Source of the DNA: Planctomycetaceae bacterium
GTDB lineage: Bacteria > Planctomycetota > Planctomycetia > Planctomycetales > Planctomycetaceae
Direction of reading: 5' to 3'
Assembly (NCBI GenBank): GCA_041398825.1
Contig: JAWKTX010000002.1
Location: forward strand, 62,001-126,000
Length of the DNA: 64,000 bases
Shown: positions 17,465 through 26,824 of the stretch, piece after piece
Numbering within the stretch: position 1 is the first letter of the stretch
Layout of the letters: every line of letters begins with the position of its first letter
Program-made: the position numbers and the translations under genes
Notes under the pieces: model-generated
Told to the model about the DNA's origin: nothing
The model's database searches: none
Seen by the model: only the letters and a program-made list of their open reading frames with translations

Positions 17465-19705
17465 ATGATCCAAAACAAGACCTCAGAACCACTATCAGCG
17501 AAAGCCATTTTTCTGAAGGCGATGGAGCTGGCCGATGAAAGTCAGCGACAGCAGTGGTTACAGGAACAGTGTGGCGGCAACTCAGAGCTGCTTCGCAAAG
17601 TAGAAGCACTGCTGGCGGCCGCAGGCGGGAAATCCGCTGCCAGCCCGCTGGATGCAGTGGCGAACGCGATGGGCGTGGAAGAAACGGTTCTTACTGCGGA
17701 TCTGGAACCATCTCCGGATGCCACCACGAAGCCTCTGCCGCCCAGGTTAGAACGGCAGCAAATTGGACCTTACAAGCTGCTGGAACAGATCGGGCAGGGC
17801 GGGTTTGGCACGGTCTATATGGCCGAGCAGACATCTCCAGTCAAACGCAAGGTTGCACTCAAGGTGTTGAAGCCGGGAATGGATTCGAACGAAGTGATCG
17901 CTCGTTTCGAAGCCGAACGGCAGGCGCTGGCGATGATGGATCATCCCAACATCGCTCGCGTGCTCGATGGTGGCACAACCGAACAGGGTCGGCCCTACTT
18001 TGTCATGGAACTTGTTCGCGGTGTCCCTGTGACGGATTACTGCGATGAAGTCCGAGCGACCACGGAAGAGCGACTGGCTTTGTTCGTCGACATCTGCCGC
18101 GCCGTCCAGCATGCTCATCAGAAAGGCATTATCCACCGCGACCTGAAGCCTTCCAACGTGCTGGTCACGATGCACGATGACAAGCCGGTTCCGAAAGTGA
18201 TCGACTTCGGTATCGCCAAGGCCCTCAGTCAGCAGTTGACCGATCGCACTCTGTTCACGGGCTATCAGCAGATGCTGGGGACTCCGGCCTATATGAGCCC
18301 CGAACAGGCTCAGATGAGTGGGATTGATATCGATACACGCAGCGATGTGTACTCGCTGGGGGTATTGCTGTATGAACTGCTGACGGGAACAACACCCTTC
18401 GAAAAATCGTCGCTCGCAAAGATCAGCATTGATGATCTTCGCAAGATGATCCGCGAACAGGACCCGCCTCGCCCGAGTGCTCGCATCACCACAATGGAAG
18501 CCAACCTGCGATCCACGATGGCCGATCGAAGACGCATCGACCACCGTCGAGTCAGCGAGCAGCTTCGCGGCGAACTCGACTGGATTGTCATGAAGGCCCT
18601 CGAGAAAGACCGCAACCGCCGCTACGAATCCGCCAGCGCCTTCGCGGCCGATGTGCAGCGATTCCTCAACAAGGAGCAAGTGCAGGCCTGCCCACCTACG
18701 TTGTGGTATCGACTGAAGAAGTTCTCGCGGAAGAACCGCGTTCTGCTGACAACGACAGGCATTTGCCTGCTGATGCTTATCGCAGCAAGCGGCGTCAGTA
18801 TCGCCTACGCGGTGCAAGCTCAGACCGCAAAGAGAGACGCTGACAAACAGCGACAAGACGCCATCGCCGCACGAGAAGAAAGCGATCGACGACTGATGCA
18901 ATCGCGTGTCGATTTCGATCGTGCGCTCAAATCGCTGGACACGATCGTACAGGAGATTTCTTCGCCCGAATTTGCTCAATTGCCTGGTGCTGATCGTGTG
19001 CGAGATGACATTCTGAACAAAGCGATGAAGTTTTACGAGGAAATCATCTCGGAACATGACAATGATCCGTATGCCCGAATGAAACAGGCGTTGGCACATC
19101 ATCACATTGCGCAAATTCATGAGGGGCGTCTTGATGCTGAAGCCGTTTTGAATGCCACGAACCAGTCCATTCACCTGCTGGAGAGCCTGATTGCAGAACA
19201 TCCGGAGGAGCTACGGTTTCAGCATAGCCTGACACTGCCACTCTTCACGCGAATGCACTGGCAACCGACGGCGGCCGAGAGACTGAAAGATGCGGAGCGA
19301 TGCCTGGAAATCACTGAACGGTGCACGAACGCTGGTGTCGTGGATGACCCCGAACACCTCGCGTTGCTTTATTACAAAGTTGCCGAATGGTTGCCGACGG
19401 ATTCTGGACGTGCCAGAGAATTCGTCCAAAAGTCCATCGAGACATCCGAATCACGCGGTCTGGATCCGGTACCGGGCACTCAGTATTGGCTGGGAGAGCG
19501 GGCCAGGGAGAACGGCGATCTGACTGAGGCCGTTGAAAAGCATCGTCAAGGGATTGAGCTCTTTGAAGAACTGGGTACCGATTTGACAAACCGTCATCGT
19601 CACGTTGATCGCTGGCTTTCCAGTCTGTGGTGCTCGTTTGGCGGAAGTGTATCTCGAACTGAAGCAGCAAGCAGAAGCAGAGGCGACGATGAGACTGGTC
19701 CTTGA
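17465..19705 (+). CDS. Ser/Thr protein kinase, TPR tail truncated by frameshift
   Basis: Start at ATG 17465 (TTG at 17453 also possible). The first 95 residues hold a short helical region with QQWLQEQCGGNSELLRKVEALL, typical of planctomycete kinases next to ECF sigma genes. The kinase domain follows: LLEQIGQGGFGTVYMAEQ (Gly loop), VALKVLK, HRDLKPSNVLV, VIDFGIAK, then AYMSPEQ. All catalytic residues are present. A membrane helix, VLLTTTGICLLMLIAASGVS, lies just after the kinase domain, followed by a coiled region and TPR-like helices (YARMKQALAHHHIAQIHEGR). The frame ends early at 19705 after WLSSLWCSFGG; homologous TPR sequence continues in other frames to 20985. The catalytic part is probably functional. 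It likely partners the ECF sigma factor at 14959. Confidence 0.85.
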   Translation: MIQNKTSEPLSAKAIFLKAMELADESQRQQWLQEQCGGNSELLRKVEALLAAAGGKSAASPLDAVANAMGVEETVLTADLEPSPDATTKPLPPRLERQQIGPYKLLEQIGQGGFGTVYMAEQTSPVKRKVALKVLKPGMDSNEVIARFEAERQALAMMDHPNIARVLDGGTTEQGRPYFVMELVRGVPVTDYCDEVRATTEERLALFVDICRAVQHAHQKGIIHRDLKPSNVLVTMHDDKPVPKVIDFGIAKALSQQLTDRTLFTGYQQMLGTPAYMSPEQAQMSGIDIDTRSDVYSLGVLLYELLTGTTPFEKSSLAKISIDDLRKMIREQDPPRPSARITTMEANLRSTMADRRRIDHRRVSEQLRGELDWIVMKALEKDRNRRYESASAFAADVQRFLNKEQVQACPPTLWYRLKKFSRKNRVLLTTTGICLLMLIAASGVSIAYAVQAQTAKRDADKQRQDAIAAREESDRRLMQSRVDFDRALKSLDTIVQEISSPEFAQLPGADRVRDDILNKAMKFYEEIISEHDNDPYARMKQALAHHHIAQIHEGRLDAEAVLNATNQSIHLLESLIAEHPEELRFQHSLTLPLFTRMHWQPTAAERLKDAERCLEITERCTNAGVVDDPEHLALLYYKVAEWLPTDSGRAREFVQKSIETSESRGLDPVPGTQYWLGERARENGDLTEAVEKHRQGIELFEELGTDLTNRHRHVDRWLSSLWCSFGGSVSRTEAASRSRGDDETGP

Positions 19706-20985
19706 GCGAGCACGCCAGTTGCATCGTGAATTTGGTCACGATGTTCGAGTCCGACAGTCTCTGATCGACCGTTGCAGAGAATTGGGCTACCTTCTGCGGT
19801 CGTCCGGATGCCCGGAAGAATGCCGGAGAAATTCTACGGGATACGACTCAGGAACTGGCGAGGTACTCCCGTCCAGACGTTTCCTTATTACTTGAGCTTG
19901 CACGTTCTCAGTCTTCGACCGCAAGTCATCATGAGGCTATTGCATCCCTGTCCGCAGCCGTTGATGCCACAACCGACGGAGTCGCTGCACATTTTGATCT
20001 CGCGTGGTTACTGATGTATTCCCCGGTGCCTGAGTTGCAGGACAGAGACCGAGCACTCAGCGTTCTGGAGTCTGCACGGAAAAAGGAACCCAACAATCAT
20101 ATGATCCTGAACCTGCTGGCCGAACTCTACATCGTGCGATTTGATGATTTGGAGCAGGCGGATCGCATCGTGCAACAGGTTCTGGAACGCGATCCTGAAG
20201 ACGCTGGTGCACTCATCAATCGGAGTCGGATTCTGTTGCTCAGGGCGAGTATGCTGAAGCTGTTGAATCGATGAATACGGCGATCAAGACTTCTCCGACC
20301 GTTTGGTCGTACACTTATCGTGGAGAACTTCATGCTCTGAGCGGCCGTGATGATTTGGCAATTGCCGATCTCAACGAAGCCCAACGCCGTTCACCAACAT
20401 CACAAGAAATGACGGTGATTCACTACCGACGTGCTCAGGCTAGTTTTCGACAGCAATCCTACGAACAGGCAATTGCGGATTTGACTGACTGGGCGCAGTT
20501 GGTCCCTGCGGCCGAAGCTCTTTCGGTGCTCACCGCAATTCCTCAGGAATCGCTTTCCATGTGCAGCGATCCAACCTTCAGAAAAGGAATGCGAGAACTC
20601 GCCGATCATCTTGTTGAGAGAAACCAGCAATCGGCGCAATCCCTGAAGGCCCGGGCCGATCTTCTGCGTAGCTTTGGTGAATGAACGCCGGACTGGGAGC
20701 CATTCTGTTTCGTGCGGGTGACCTGGATGAGGCTCACAAGGTGCTGAACGAAGCTCTGGATTTGCCAACTCAAGATGGCAATTCGCCAGCCTCTGTTCAT
20801 TACTTTCTCGCCATGAATGAACATCACCGCGGACACAGCGATAACGCGAAGAGCCACCTGCAGAAGGCCAATGAGGTTGCTGACGCCGAACTGTTGAGTT
20901 CGCTCCCTGGAACCGCAGACTGACGCTGGAATTGCTTCGGAGTGAGGCTGCCGCGTTTGTGCGTGTCGATTCAGAAAACGAGTGA
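19706..20985 (+). pseudogene. Frameshifted TPR tail of the kinase
   Basis: The C-terminal part of the kinase is spread over three frames. From about 19637 frame 3 carries RLAEVYLELKQQAEAEATM. After an apparent extra T at 19821 the frame shifts to AGEILRDTTQELARYSRP and runs through DRALSVLESARKKEPNNHM. After an apparent lost G near 20235 it shifts again to VAQGEYAEAVESMNTAIK. Near 20680 it moves to AGLGAILFRAGDLDEAHKVL. Near 20903 it moves to PWNRRLTLELLRSEAAAF, the usual last motif of this kinase family, with stop at 20983-20985. Between shifts the codons are intact and encode TPR helices with very few stops, so the damage is recent or reflects sequencing error. The small frames here are not separate genes. 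Confidence 0.8.
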
Positions 20986-21277
20986 CACTCGGAAACGCAT
21001 GGAATAGAGCGACTATCGGCAAAGAACGCTTCGCTGTATGCGATTCAGCCCGTTGATGTATGTCAGCAGTAGTGAGTGCAGAGGTCGACATCTATTCGCG
21101 GTTGAATGGCTGGCTGGCGGATGACAGAGATGCCTTTCCTTTGCGGCAACGTCATTCTTCAAGAAAGCAGGAAATGCCGGAACATTCCTTGCGACACTTT
21201 CTCTAATACGCCGAAGAGGCCAGTGGTACAGACCACTGGCCCCTCCAGATGAAGATCTGTTGCAAAACGATCGATGC
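20986..21277. other. Intergenic region between convergent genes
   Basis: Nearly 300 bases with no gene recognised; the only clear structure is the hairpin at 21218-21241. Confidence 0.45.
21218..21241. terminator. Hairpin between convergent genes
   Basis: Arms GGCCAGTGGT (21218-21227) and ACCACTGGCC (21232-21241) are perfect complements around the loop ACAG. It lies between the end of the kinase remnant and the stop of the minus-strand lipoprotein gene. There is no T-run on either side, so termination is a guess from position and shape. Confidence 0.5.
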
Positions 21278-21778
21278 TTATTCACTCACGTCGTTTAAGT
21301 TGCGTGAATTCTCCGGCGGACTATCCTCACCGTTGTCTGAGCGAATCACGGATCCTCCGCTTGTCAGGCTGAAGTCAGCAGTGTTATCTCCATTTCTGAC
21401 TTCAAACGAGAGGGTCGACTGGACATTGTATTCCATTGGAATGGTCTCTGGATTCCCTGGCGAAGTATTCCCATCACTATCCTCGTTGGGAGCGGTACCC
21501 GTTGAAATAAGGACGCGGCAGGTGCCGAGTACGACTCCAGCGACGTCATCATTGTACATCAATGAATAATGTCCATCCGAATCCGTTACACCGGATGAGG
21601 GCCGACCGTTCTGCGGAATAAATACAACGCTGGCATTCGGAACCGGCTTGTTGTCAAGCCGGATCGTACCAGAGACGTCCGCCAGCTCGGGAAGTCCACT
21701 CCTCCCGCATCCCGAAACAAAGGCCATTGAAATCAGCAGAACGGGCAGGGCTCTCCCGGGCATTCTAAACCACGTCAT
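21278..21778 (-). CDS. Lipoprotein with carboxypeptidase-regulatory-like fold
   Basis: The 166-residue protein begins MTWFRMPGRALPVLLISMAF and has the lipobox VSGC at about residues 21-24, predicting a lipidated exported protein. The mature part, VSGTIRLDNKPVPNASVVFI, then GRPSSGVTDSDGHYSLMYN, is the pattern of carboxypeptidase regulatory-like (transthyretin-type) domains common in small planctomycete lipoproteins. The tail is acidic and Ser/Asn-rich. The start lies 3 bases after the stop of the DUF1559 pseudopilin gene, so the two are one operon. This pairing of a DUF1559 protein with a small lipoprotein is frequent in planctomycetes; the function is not known. Confidence 0.85.
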   Translation of the reverse strand: MTWFRMPGRALPVLLISMAFVSGCGRSGLPELADVSGTIRLDNKPVPNASVVFIPQNGRPSSGVTDSDGHYSLMYNDDVAGVVLGTCRVLISTGTAPNEDSDGNTSPGNPETIPMEYNVQSTLSFEVRNGDNTADFSLTSGGSVIRSDNGEDSPPENSRNLNDVSE

Positions 21779-21781
21779 TTA

Positions 21782-22777
21782 TCAAAACTCCGATATTACC
21801 AGGCCATCGTTAATAGAGTAAAGACGCTGATATAGACCATACCCGGCTGCCCCGTTTGCCTGATCAAACGGATCATTTGCATCCCATACTCGAGTTGTAT
21901 GCTGTATGTTTTCGCTGATGAATCGCACCGATCCATCCGCCAGAGCAAATTGTGCTCCTCCCGTGTGGCGACTTGACGCAGTTCGTGCCGGACCGTTGGC
22001 TGTATCGGTCGGCCAGGCGCGAACATTAATACCAAACTCGCCATGAATCATGCCGCGATTTGTTTCGCCTGCAGTCCATCCATTTCCAGCTGTCACAGAT
22101 CCATACAGTCTTGCACCATTCCAGTTGGTGTCGTCCTGCTCACCGATCATAATCGAGTTTGTGGTACCGTCCGTGATATCTCGCATCTTTCGAGGCTTGT
22201 GTGTGTAGTCTCTGTTGAACATGCCATTCGCGCGGGCTCCGTTTGTCGCTCCATAGTTACTAAAGCTGGAGCATGCCGCTTTGTAACTGGTCGTGGCGTG
22301 AGGTCGAATCGCCCCGGTTTGTCCCGCATTTCCGGTGTTGGCCTGAGGAACGCGAGTATCCGAAGGACACAGCATTGCAGGCAGGGGATTTGCCGCAAGC
22401 AGTGCATTGTTGACAGACTGCGGGTAGTTTGTGTTGGAGATCGGGAACGACGGATCGAATTGATTAAACAATGCAGACTGTTCAATCATCGGCAGGATGC
22501 TGTAGGACCAGAAGAATCCGGTGCCGCCTGCGACGTCGTTGGTAGTTCCATCAAAGTGAGCTTTGTAGTAGTGACCAATCGGAAAGCAGCTGTACACATC
22601 GTGATAGTTGTGCATTGCAAGTGCGATCTGCTTTAGATTGTTCTTGCACTGTGTTCGACGAGCAGCTTCTCGGGCTTGCTGAACGGCAGGAAGCAAAAGT
22701 GCGATCAGAATGGCAATAATGGCAATAACAACCAGTAACTCGATCAATGTAAACCCGGATTTCCTTCGCATACGCAT
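21782..22777 (-). CDS. DUF1559 family pseudopilin-like protein
   Basis: The 331-residue protein has a type IV prepilin N-terminus: a short basic leader, GFTLIELLVVIAIIAILIAL and LLPAVQQAREAARRTQCKNN, with cleavage expected after the Gly and methylation of the Phe. The remainder matches DUF1559: LKQIALAMHNYHDVYSCFPI, MLCPSDTR, and the C-terminal GAQFALADGSVRFISENIQ. DUF1559 proteins occur in many copies per planctomycete genome and are thought to be exported pilin-like surface proteins, probably through a type II/IV pilus machine encoded elsewhere. An AAAGG element sits just upstream of the start. The gene is followed at once by the lipoprotein gene. Confidence 0.93.
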   Translation of the reverse strand: MRMRRKSGFTLIELLVVIAIIAILIALLLPAVQQAREAARRTQCKNNLKQIALAMHNYHDVYSCFPIGHYYKAHFDGTTNDVAGGTGFFWSYSILPMIEQSALFNQFDPSFPISNTNYPQSVNNALLAANPLPAMLCPSDTRVPQANTGNAGQTGAIRPHATTSYKAACSSFSNYGATNGARANGMFNRDYTHKPRKMRDITDGTTNSIMIGEQDDTNWNGARLYGSVTAGNGWTAGETNRGMIHGEFGINVRAWPTDTANGPARTASSRHTGGAQFALADGSVRFISENIQHTTRVWDANDPFDQANGAAGYGLYQRLYSINDGLVISEF

Positions 22778-23513
22778 ACACCTTTCTTAAGAGAGAAGTA
22801 TTAATCTCAGTACGAATCTGAGGGGAACACTCAAGATGGAAGAACTCTGAAGGACTTCTGCAGCAGGATGGCATCGTTCCGAAAGTCTAATCGTATTCGG
22901 CTCTGTCAGCGCAGGCGTTTGCGCTCTGATATCACGAGACAACTGCATTACTCATGCTGTCCCGGAATGTTATTTCCGCAATTTTCTGAGAATGAGCGAA
23001 AGTCAGCCAGACGATTGAAACGCTGGAGACTCATAGATGAGAGGCGCGAAAGGAATGGATAATGCAACACCCTGTTCTGTCTTAATGCGGGTGTATGTAT
23101 CATCCACACATTGAGGTTACAGCTGGATGAGGTATTCCGTCAACAACGGAACACTTCAGTATTCTGGAAGTTTTTACTTATTTAAGTGAGCTAATGATTT
23201 GATCGCTGAACGGTCGCGACTCAGACTTCTCTGTGATTGTCAACTGGGGCTTGGTCTGGAATCGGGCTCTGTGCGGCCGCGAGGTCGTGCGGTATCTCTG
23301 GATGCGAAAGTGACTCATCAGATGTTACAGCGATCTGCCACTTCGTTCAGGAATCCCCCGATGCGTCGTCGATGGATAACTGGCCCTCGCAGGCTCCGAG
23401 GAAATGTTCCTTCCTGACGCTTCGGGTTATCTGTATTCCGATTTTTCAACTGACAGCTAGGCTAGGTATGGGCGATGATCACAAGCGTAGTTGCGTAATG
23501 CAGGGGGTAGGCC
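22778..23513. other. Intergenic region between DUF1559 and sulfatase genes
   Basis: About 735 bases between divergent genes with no convincing reading frame. It contains an AT-rich stretch around 23160-23205 that could be promoter DNA. Short plus-strand frames at 22868 and 23199-23530 have no recognisable features. Confidence 0.5.
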
Positions 23514-24992
23514 GTGAGGAATTGGTTTGACAGATTCTTGCAGGCTGCAGCAATGTTGCTGTTACTGTTGCTGTTGCTGGCCGGGACAATGGATTCCCGG
23601 GTGCATGGCGGCGAGCGGCCGAACATCGTTTTCATTCTTGCGGACGATCTTAGTTGGGCGGATCCCGGTTGCTATGGGCACCCGTGGCATCAGACTCCGA
23701 ATCTGGATCGGCTTGCGAAGGACGGGATGCGTTTCACGAATGCCTATTCGGCGGCTCCCATTTGTTCTGCTTCTCGAGCTTCTATTCTGACGGGGAAGAC
23801 ACCTGCTCGTTTGCATTTCGAATTCGTAACGAAGAATGAGCCCGGCACTCAGAAGCTTGATGCACCTGTGCCGATGTTGGCTCCACCTTTCACGCTGAAT
23901 TTATCTCTGGAGGAACGGACAATTGCCGAGGTTCTGAATGAAGAAGGATACCGGACTGCATTCTTTGGCAAATGGCATCTGAACACACATTATCGGCGGT
24001 ACCTTGGCTGGAGTCCGACGCATGGCCCGGCTCGTCAGGGCTTTCAGATCGCAGAGGAAGATTTTGGCAGTCATCCCTATGCCTGGGGAAAGACGCCACC
24101 TCAGAGCATCGAGGTATCGGGAAGTTTTGCGGAGGATTCAATGATTGATCGGACGATCCAGTTCATCAGTCGGGATCACAAACAACCATTCTTTGTGATG
24201 GCATCCCAGTTCTACGTTCATACACCTGTGAGGACTCAATGCAAGTGGCTTCTCGAGAAGTATGAAGCACTTGTGCCAGCGGATTCACCGAACCGCAGGA
24301 ACCGAGTTGCCTACGCGGCGTTCGTTGAAGAACTGGACGATCGCGTCGGCCGAATTCTGACCGCTCTGGATACCGCGAATCTTCGTGAAAGAACCCTGGT
24401 TGTATTTACCTCAGACAATGGGGGGCATCCGGAGTATACGGCAAACGGACCATTACGTGGGTCAAAATGGAATTTGTACGAAGGCGGTATTCGCGTGCCG
24501 ATGATCGTCCGATGGCCGGGGCACGTTATGCCTGGCGCGGTCTGTGAGCTCCCTGTTTCAGGCACGGACTTACAAGCAACATTCGCAGAGGTCGGCGGCC
24601 GGGAAATTTCTGACGCAGTGATCAGACATACGGACGGTTCGAGCATCGTTGGGGCATTGTCCGGGGGTGATGAATGGCTGGATCGAGACCTGATCTGGCA
24701 CTTTCCCTATTACCATCCGGAGGCAGGCTATGCGGTGGCTCCTGACAGGATTGGCATTGATGATTTTGTGACCAGCAGAACGCATCCCCATTCTGCCATT
24801 CGCCGTGGCAACTGGAAGCTGATTTACTTTCACGAAAATGATCGGGTCGAGCTTTACGATCTGAAGTCAGATATTTCAGAACAGAATGATCTGAGTGATG
24901 AGAATGAGTTGCTGGCAGATCAGCTCAGGCGACGGCTGTTGTTGGGTTTGAAAAACATGGACGCTCGATTTCCATCGCGTATCGTTCGATAA
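23514..24992 (+). CDS. Secreted type I sulfatase
   Basis: GTG start at 23514 with a G-rich site (AGGGGG) about 8 bases upstream; 492 residues. The signal peptide contains a run of leucines (AAAMLLLLLLLLAG). The mature chain begins RPNIVFILADDLSWADPGCY, with the paired metal-binding Asp at 44-45. The sulfatase signature PICSASRASILTGK has Cys at residue 84; in this CxxxR form it must be converted to formylglycine by a maturase (FGE or anSME) not found in the window. FFGKWHLN, FTSDNGGHPEYTANG and the C-terminal NWKLIYFHENDRVELYDL complete the family. Planctomycete sulfatases act on sulfated algal polysaccharides; the substrate is unknown. An esterase-like gene follows by 110 bases. Confidence 0.93.
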   Translation: MRNWFDRFLQAAAMLLLLLLLLAGTMDSRVHGGERPNIVFILADDLSWADPGCYGHPWHQTPNLDRLAKDGMRFTNAYSAAPICSASRASILTGKTPARLHFEFVTKNEPGTQKLDAPVPMLAPPFTLNLSLEERTIAEVLNEEGYRTAFFGKWHLNTHYRRYLGWSPTHGPARQGFQIAEEDFGSHPYAWGKTPPQSIEVSGSFAEDSMIDRTIQFISRDHKQPFFVMASQFYVHTPVRTQCKWLLEKYEALVPADSPNRRNRVAYAAFVEELDDRVGRILTALDTANLRERTLVVFTSDNGGHPEYTANGPLRGSKWNLYEGGIRVPMIVRWPGHVMPGAVCELPVSGTDLQATFAEVGGREISDAVIRHTDGSSIVGALSGGDEWLDRDLIWHFPYYHPEAGYAVAPDRIGIDDFVTSRTHPHSAIRRGNWKLIYFHENDRVELYDLKSDISEQNDLSDENELLADQLRRRLLLGLKNMDARFPSRIVR

Positions 24993-25102
24993 TTCCCGCT
25001 GTCAGAATTATTCAAGGGTGATGGCTTCCCCTTCATCGGTCAATGGGCGGTTGATTGCAGGCCTTACGAAACACTTCAAGCTCCAGCAAAGAATTGAGAT
25101 TC

Positions 25103-26008
25103 ATGCGAAACTATTTTTACCTGATTGTTATTTCCGTCGGGTTGGTTGTTCCGGTTGGGCAGTCGCGAGCCAGCGGACAGTCGACTGAGTTTGAGATCTG
25201 GCCTGGCGATTTACCAACTGGTTCTGTCAAGTACACCGTTCAGCAGGCTTCTGAACTTCGGGCAAAAACAACGGACGAACGGATTGCTTTCGTAGATCGT
25301 CCAACATTGATCGCCTTTCCTGCACCTCCGGAGAATGCCAATGGATGCGCGGTGATTATTTGTCCTGGCGGTGGCTACAACATTCTGGCGTGGCGAAAAG
25401 AAGGAACGGAAGTGGCCGAATGGCTGAACACAATTGGAGTGACAGCTTTCGTTCTTAAGTATCGCGTGCCTCGCCGCATTCCCGACAACATCCACTGGGA
25501 ACCGATGCAGGATATCCAGCGCGCGATTCGTCTGGTTCGCAGCCAGTCAGCGGAGTGGTCGATCGATCCCAACCGAATCGGAACACTGGGCTTTTCTGCC
25601 GGCGGACATTTGACCGTGATGTCAGGAGTGCAGTTCGAAACGAAGTGTTACGAGCCAGTTGACAATGTCGATACTTTGAGCTGCCGTCCGGATTTTATCT
25701 GCCCAATATATTGTGCATACCTGGGCAAAGATTATGACGATCGCAAAGACACAGAACTTGGGTCGCTCGTTACGGTGACCAGCCAGACTCCGCCGGCTTT
25801 CATGGCAGTCACCTGGGATGATTCACTTCGAGGTGCTCAGTCGGCATTGCTTTTCGCTCGGCTTCGGGAATACGGCGTTCCGGCAGAACTTCATGCGTTT
25901 ACAAGAGGAGGACATGGCTACGGACTTCGGCCATCGGAAAACGCGGTGTCACACTGGCCGGATCATCTGCAGCGCTGGATGGACGCCAGCGGATTGCTGA
26001 AGAAATAG
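25103..26008 (+). CDS. Secreted alpha/beta hydrolase (acetyl-esterase-like)
   Basis: Start at ATG 25103, giving MRNYFYLIVISVGLVVPVGQ with a signal peptide ending near SRASG; 301 residues. The oxyanion motif is VIICPGGGYNILAWRKEGTE. The nucleophile elbow is TLGFSAGGHLTV (G-x-S-x-G). A likely acid Asp lies in FMAVTWDDSL, and the catalytic His in FTRGGHGYGLRP. This is the BD-FAE / acetyl-xylan-esterase-like group of secreted esterases. It probably removes acetyl or other ester groups from polysaccharides. Its position behind the sulfatase on the same strand suggests joint polysaccharide stripping, which is inference. Confidence 0.88.
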   Translation: MRNYFYLIVISVGLVVPVGQSRASGQSTEFEIWPGDLPTGSVKYTVQQASELRAKTTDERIAFVDRPTLIAFPAPPENANGCAVIICPGGGYNILAWRKEGTEVAEWLNTIGVTAFVLKYRVPRRIPDNIHWEPMQDIQRAIRLVRSQSAEWSIDPNRIGTLGFSAGGHLTVMSGVQFETKCYEPVDNVDTLSCRPDFICPIYCAYLGKDYDDRKDTELGSLVTVTSQTPPAFMAVTWDDSLRGAQSALLFARLREYGVPAELHAFTRGGHGYGLRPSENAVSHWPDHLQRWMDASGLLKK

Positions 26009-26176
26009 AGGGCCCCGCAGACGCTCGCTGCCCATGCTCCGAATTGGTAACAGCATCAACCGAGAATGAGATGTGTGGCAGTTCTCGAAGGCATCGCATG
26101 TCGAAACCTGCTACGATCCGGGTGGAGCATTTGCTGTGACTTCTGATGATCGCCACGTCCCGGTGGAGTAATTGCA

Positions 26177-26566
26177 ATGACGGATGAAACGAGGACTTTG
26201 TTCGAGCGAATCGGCGGTGCGGAATCTGTTGCCAGCCTGGTCGATGCGTTCTACGGTCGAGTGCTGAGTGATCCTGAGCTGAGGCCGTTCTTTGAGAATT
26301 CCAGCGTCGATCACCTGCGCGCGATTCAAAAGGAATTCTTTGCTGCAGCTCTTGATGGACCGGTCATGCATTCCGACCTGGATCTTGCACATATCCATCA
26401 GGGCATGGGAATTACTCGCGCCCACTTCAGTCGTTTCGTCCATCATTTGATTCGCGTACTGGAGCAGGCAGAAATGATCCGTCCTGGTGATGCGATGGAT
26501 GTGATTCACCGCATTTCCACCTACGTTGATGACGTCACTGGTCGAGCGGGGTCATCGGGCGATTAA
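26177..26566 (+). CDS. Truncated haemoglobin (group I-like)
   Basis: The 129-residue protein starts TLFERIGGAESVASLVDAFY, the classic truncated-globin N-terminus with the Phe/Tyr of helix B. GRVLSDPELRPFFENSSVDH follows. The proximal His is likely in DLAHIHQGMGITRAHFSRFV, which matches the AHxGLGI-x-x-x-HF pattern of helix F/FG. Length and the lack of a heme-independent extension fit group I (TrHbN-like). The role may be oxygen, NO or sulfide handling in the cytoplasm. The FTR-like iron-sulfur protein follows after 258 bases on the same strand, so both could serve redox stress, but they may be separate units. Confidence 0.9.
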   Translation: MTDETRTLFERIGGAESVASLVDAFYGRVLSDPELRPFFENSSVDHLRAIQKEFFAAALDGPVMHSDLDLAHIHQGMGITRAHFSRFVHHLIRVLEQAEMIRPGDAMDVIHRISTYVDDVTGRAGSSGD

Positions 26567-26824
26567 TCCCGGATCTCTGCCGAAGGCATCATCAGGCTGG
26601 CCTTTGTCATCGCCGCAATCGGGATTCAACCAGACTGTCGCTTTCCTGCGAATCGGTGTCTTGATCAGCGATCTTGCTGTGCCTGCAAATCATCCAGTTG
26701 CGGCAGGCTGTCTCACACAGCTGCGTGTAAGTATTTAGTCTTTCGGTTCATTCTCAAAACGATTCATTCTCAACTCGCGCCTGCCGTCCCCATGATTGGC
26801 GGGCAACAGACGAACGGAGATTCG

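Noticed and set aside
17747..19201. Long 484-residue ORF antisense to the kinase
   Set aside because: Antisense shadow of a strongly conserved kinase frame; no start site or domain.
20014..20923. Three small plus-strand ORFs read as separate TPR genes
   Set aside because: They join in sequence order with the kinase when single-base shifts are allowed, and the last one continues to the known family end motif.
23550..23580. Leucine-codon repeat in the sulfatase signal as a phase-variable tract
   Set aside because: The repeat unit is three bases, so copy changes keep the frame; it is a normal hydrophobic signal segment.
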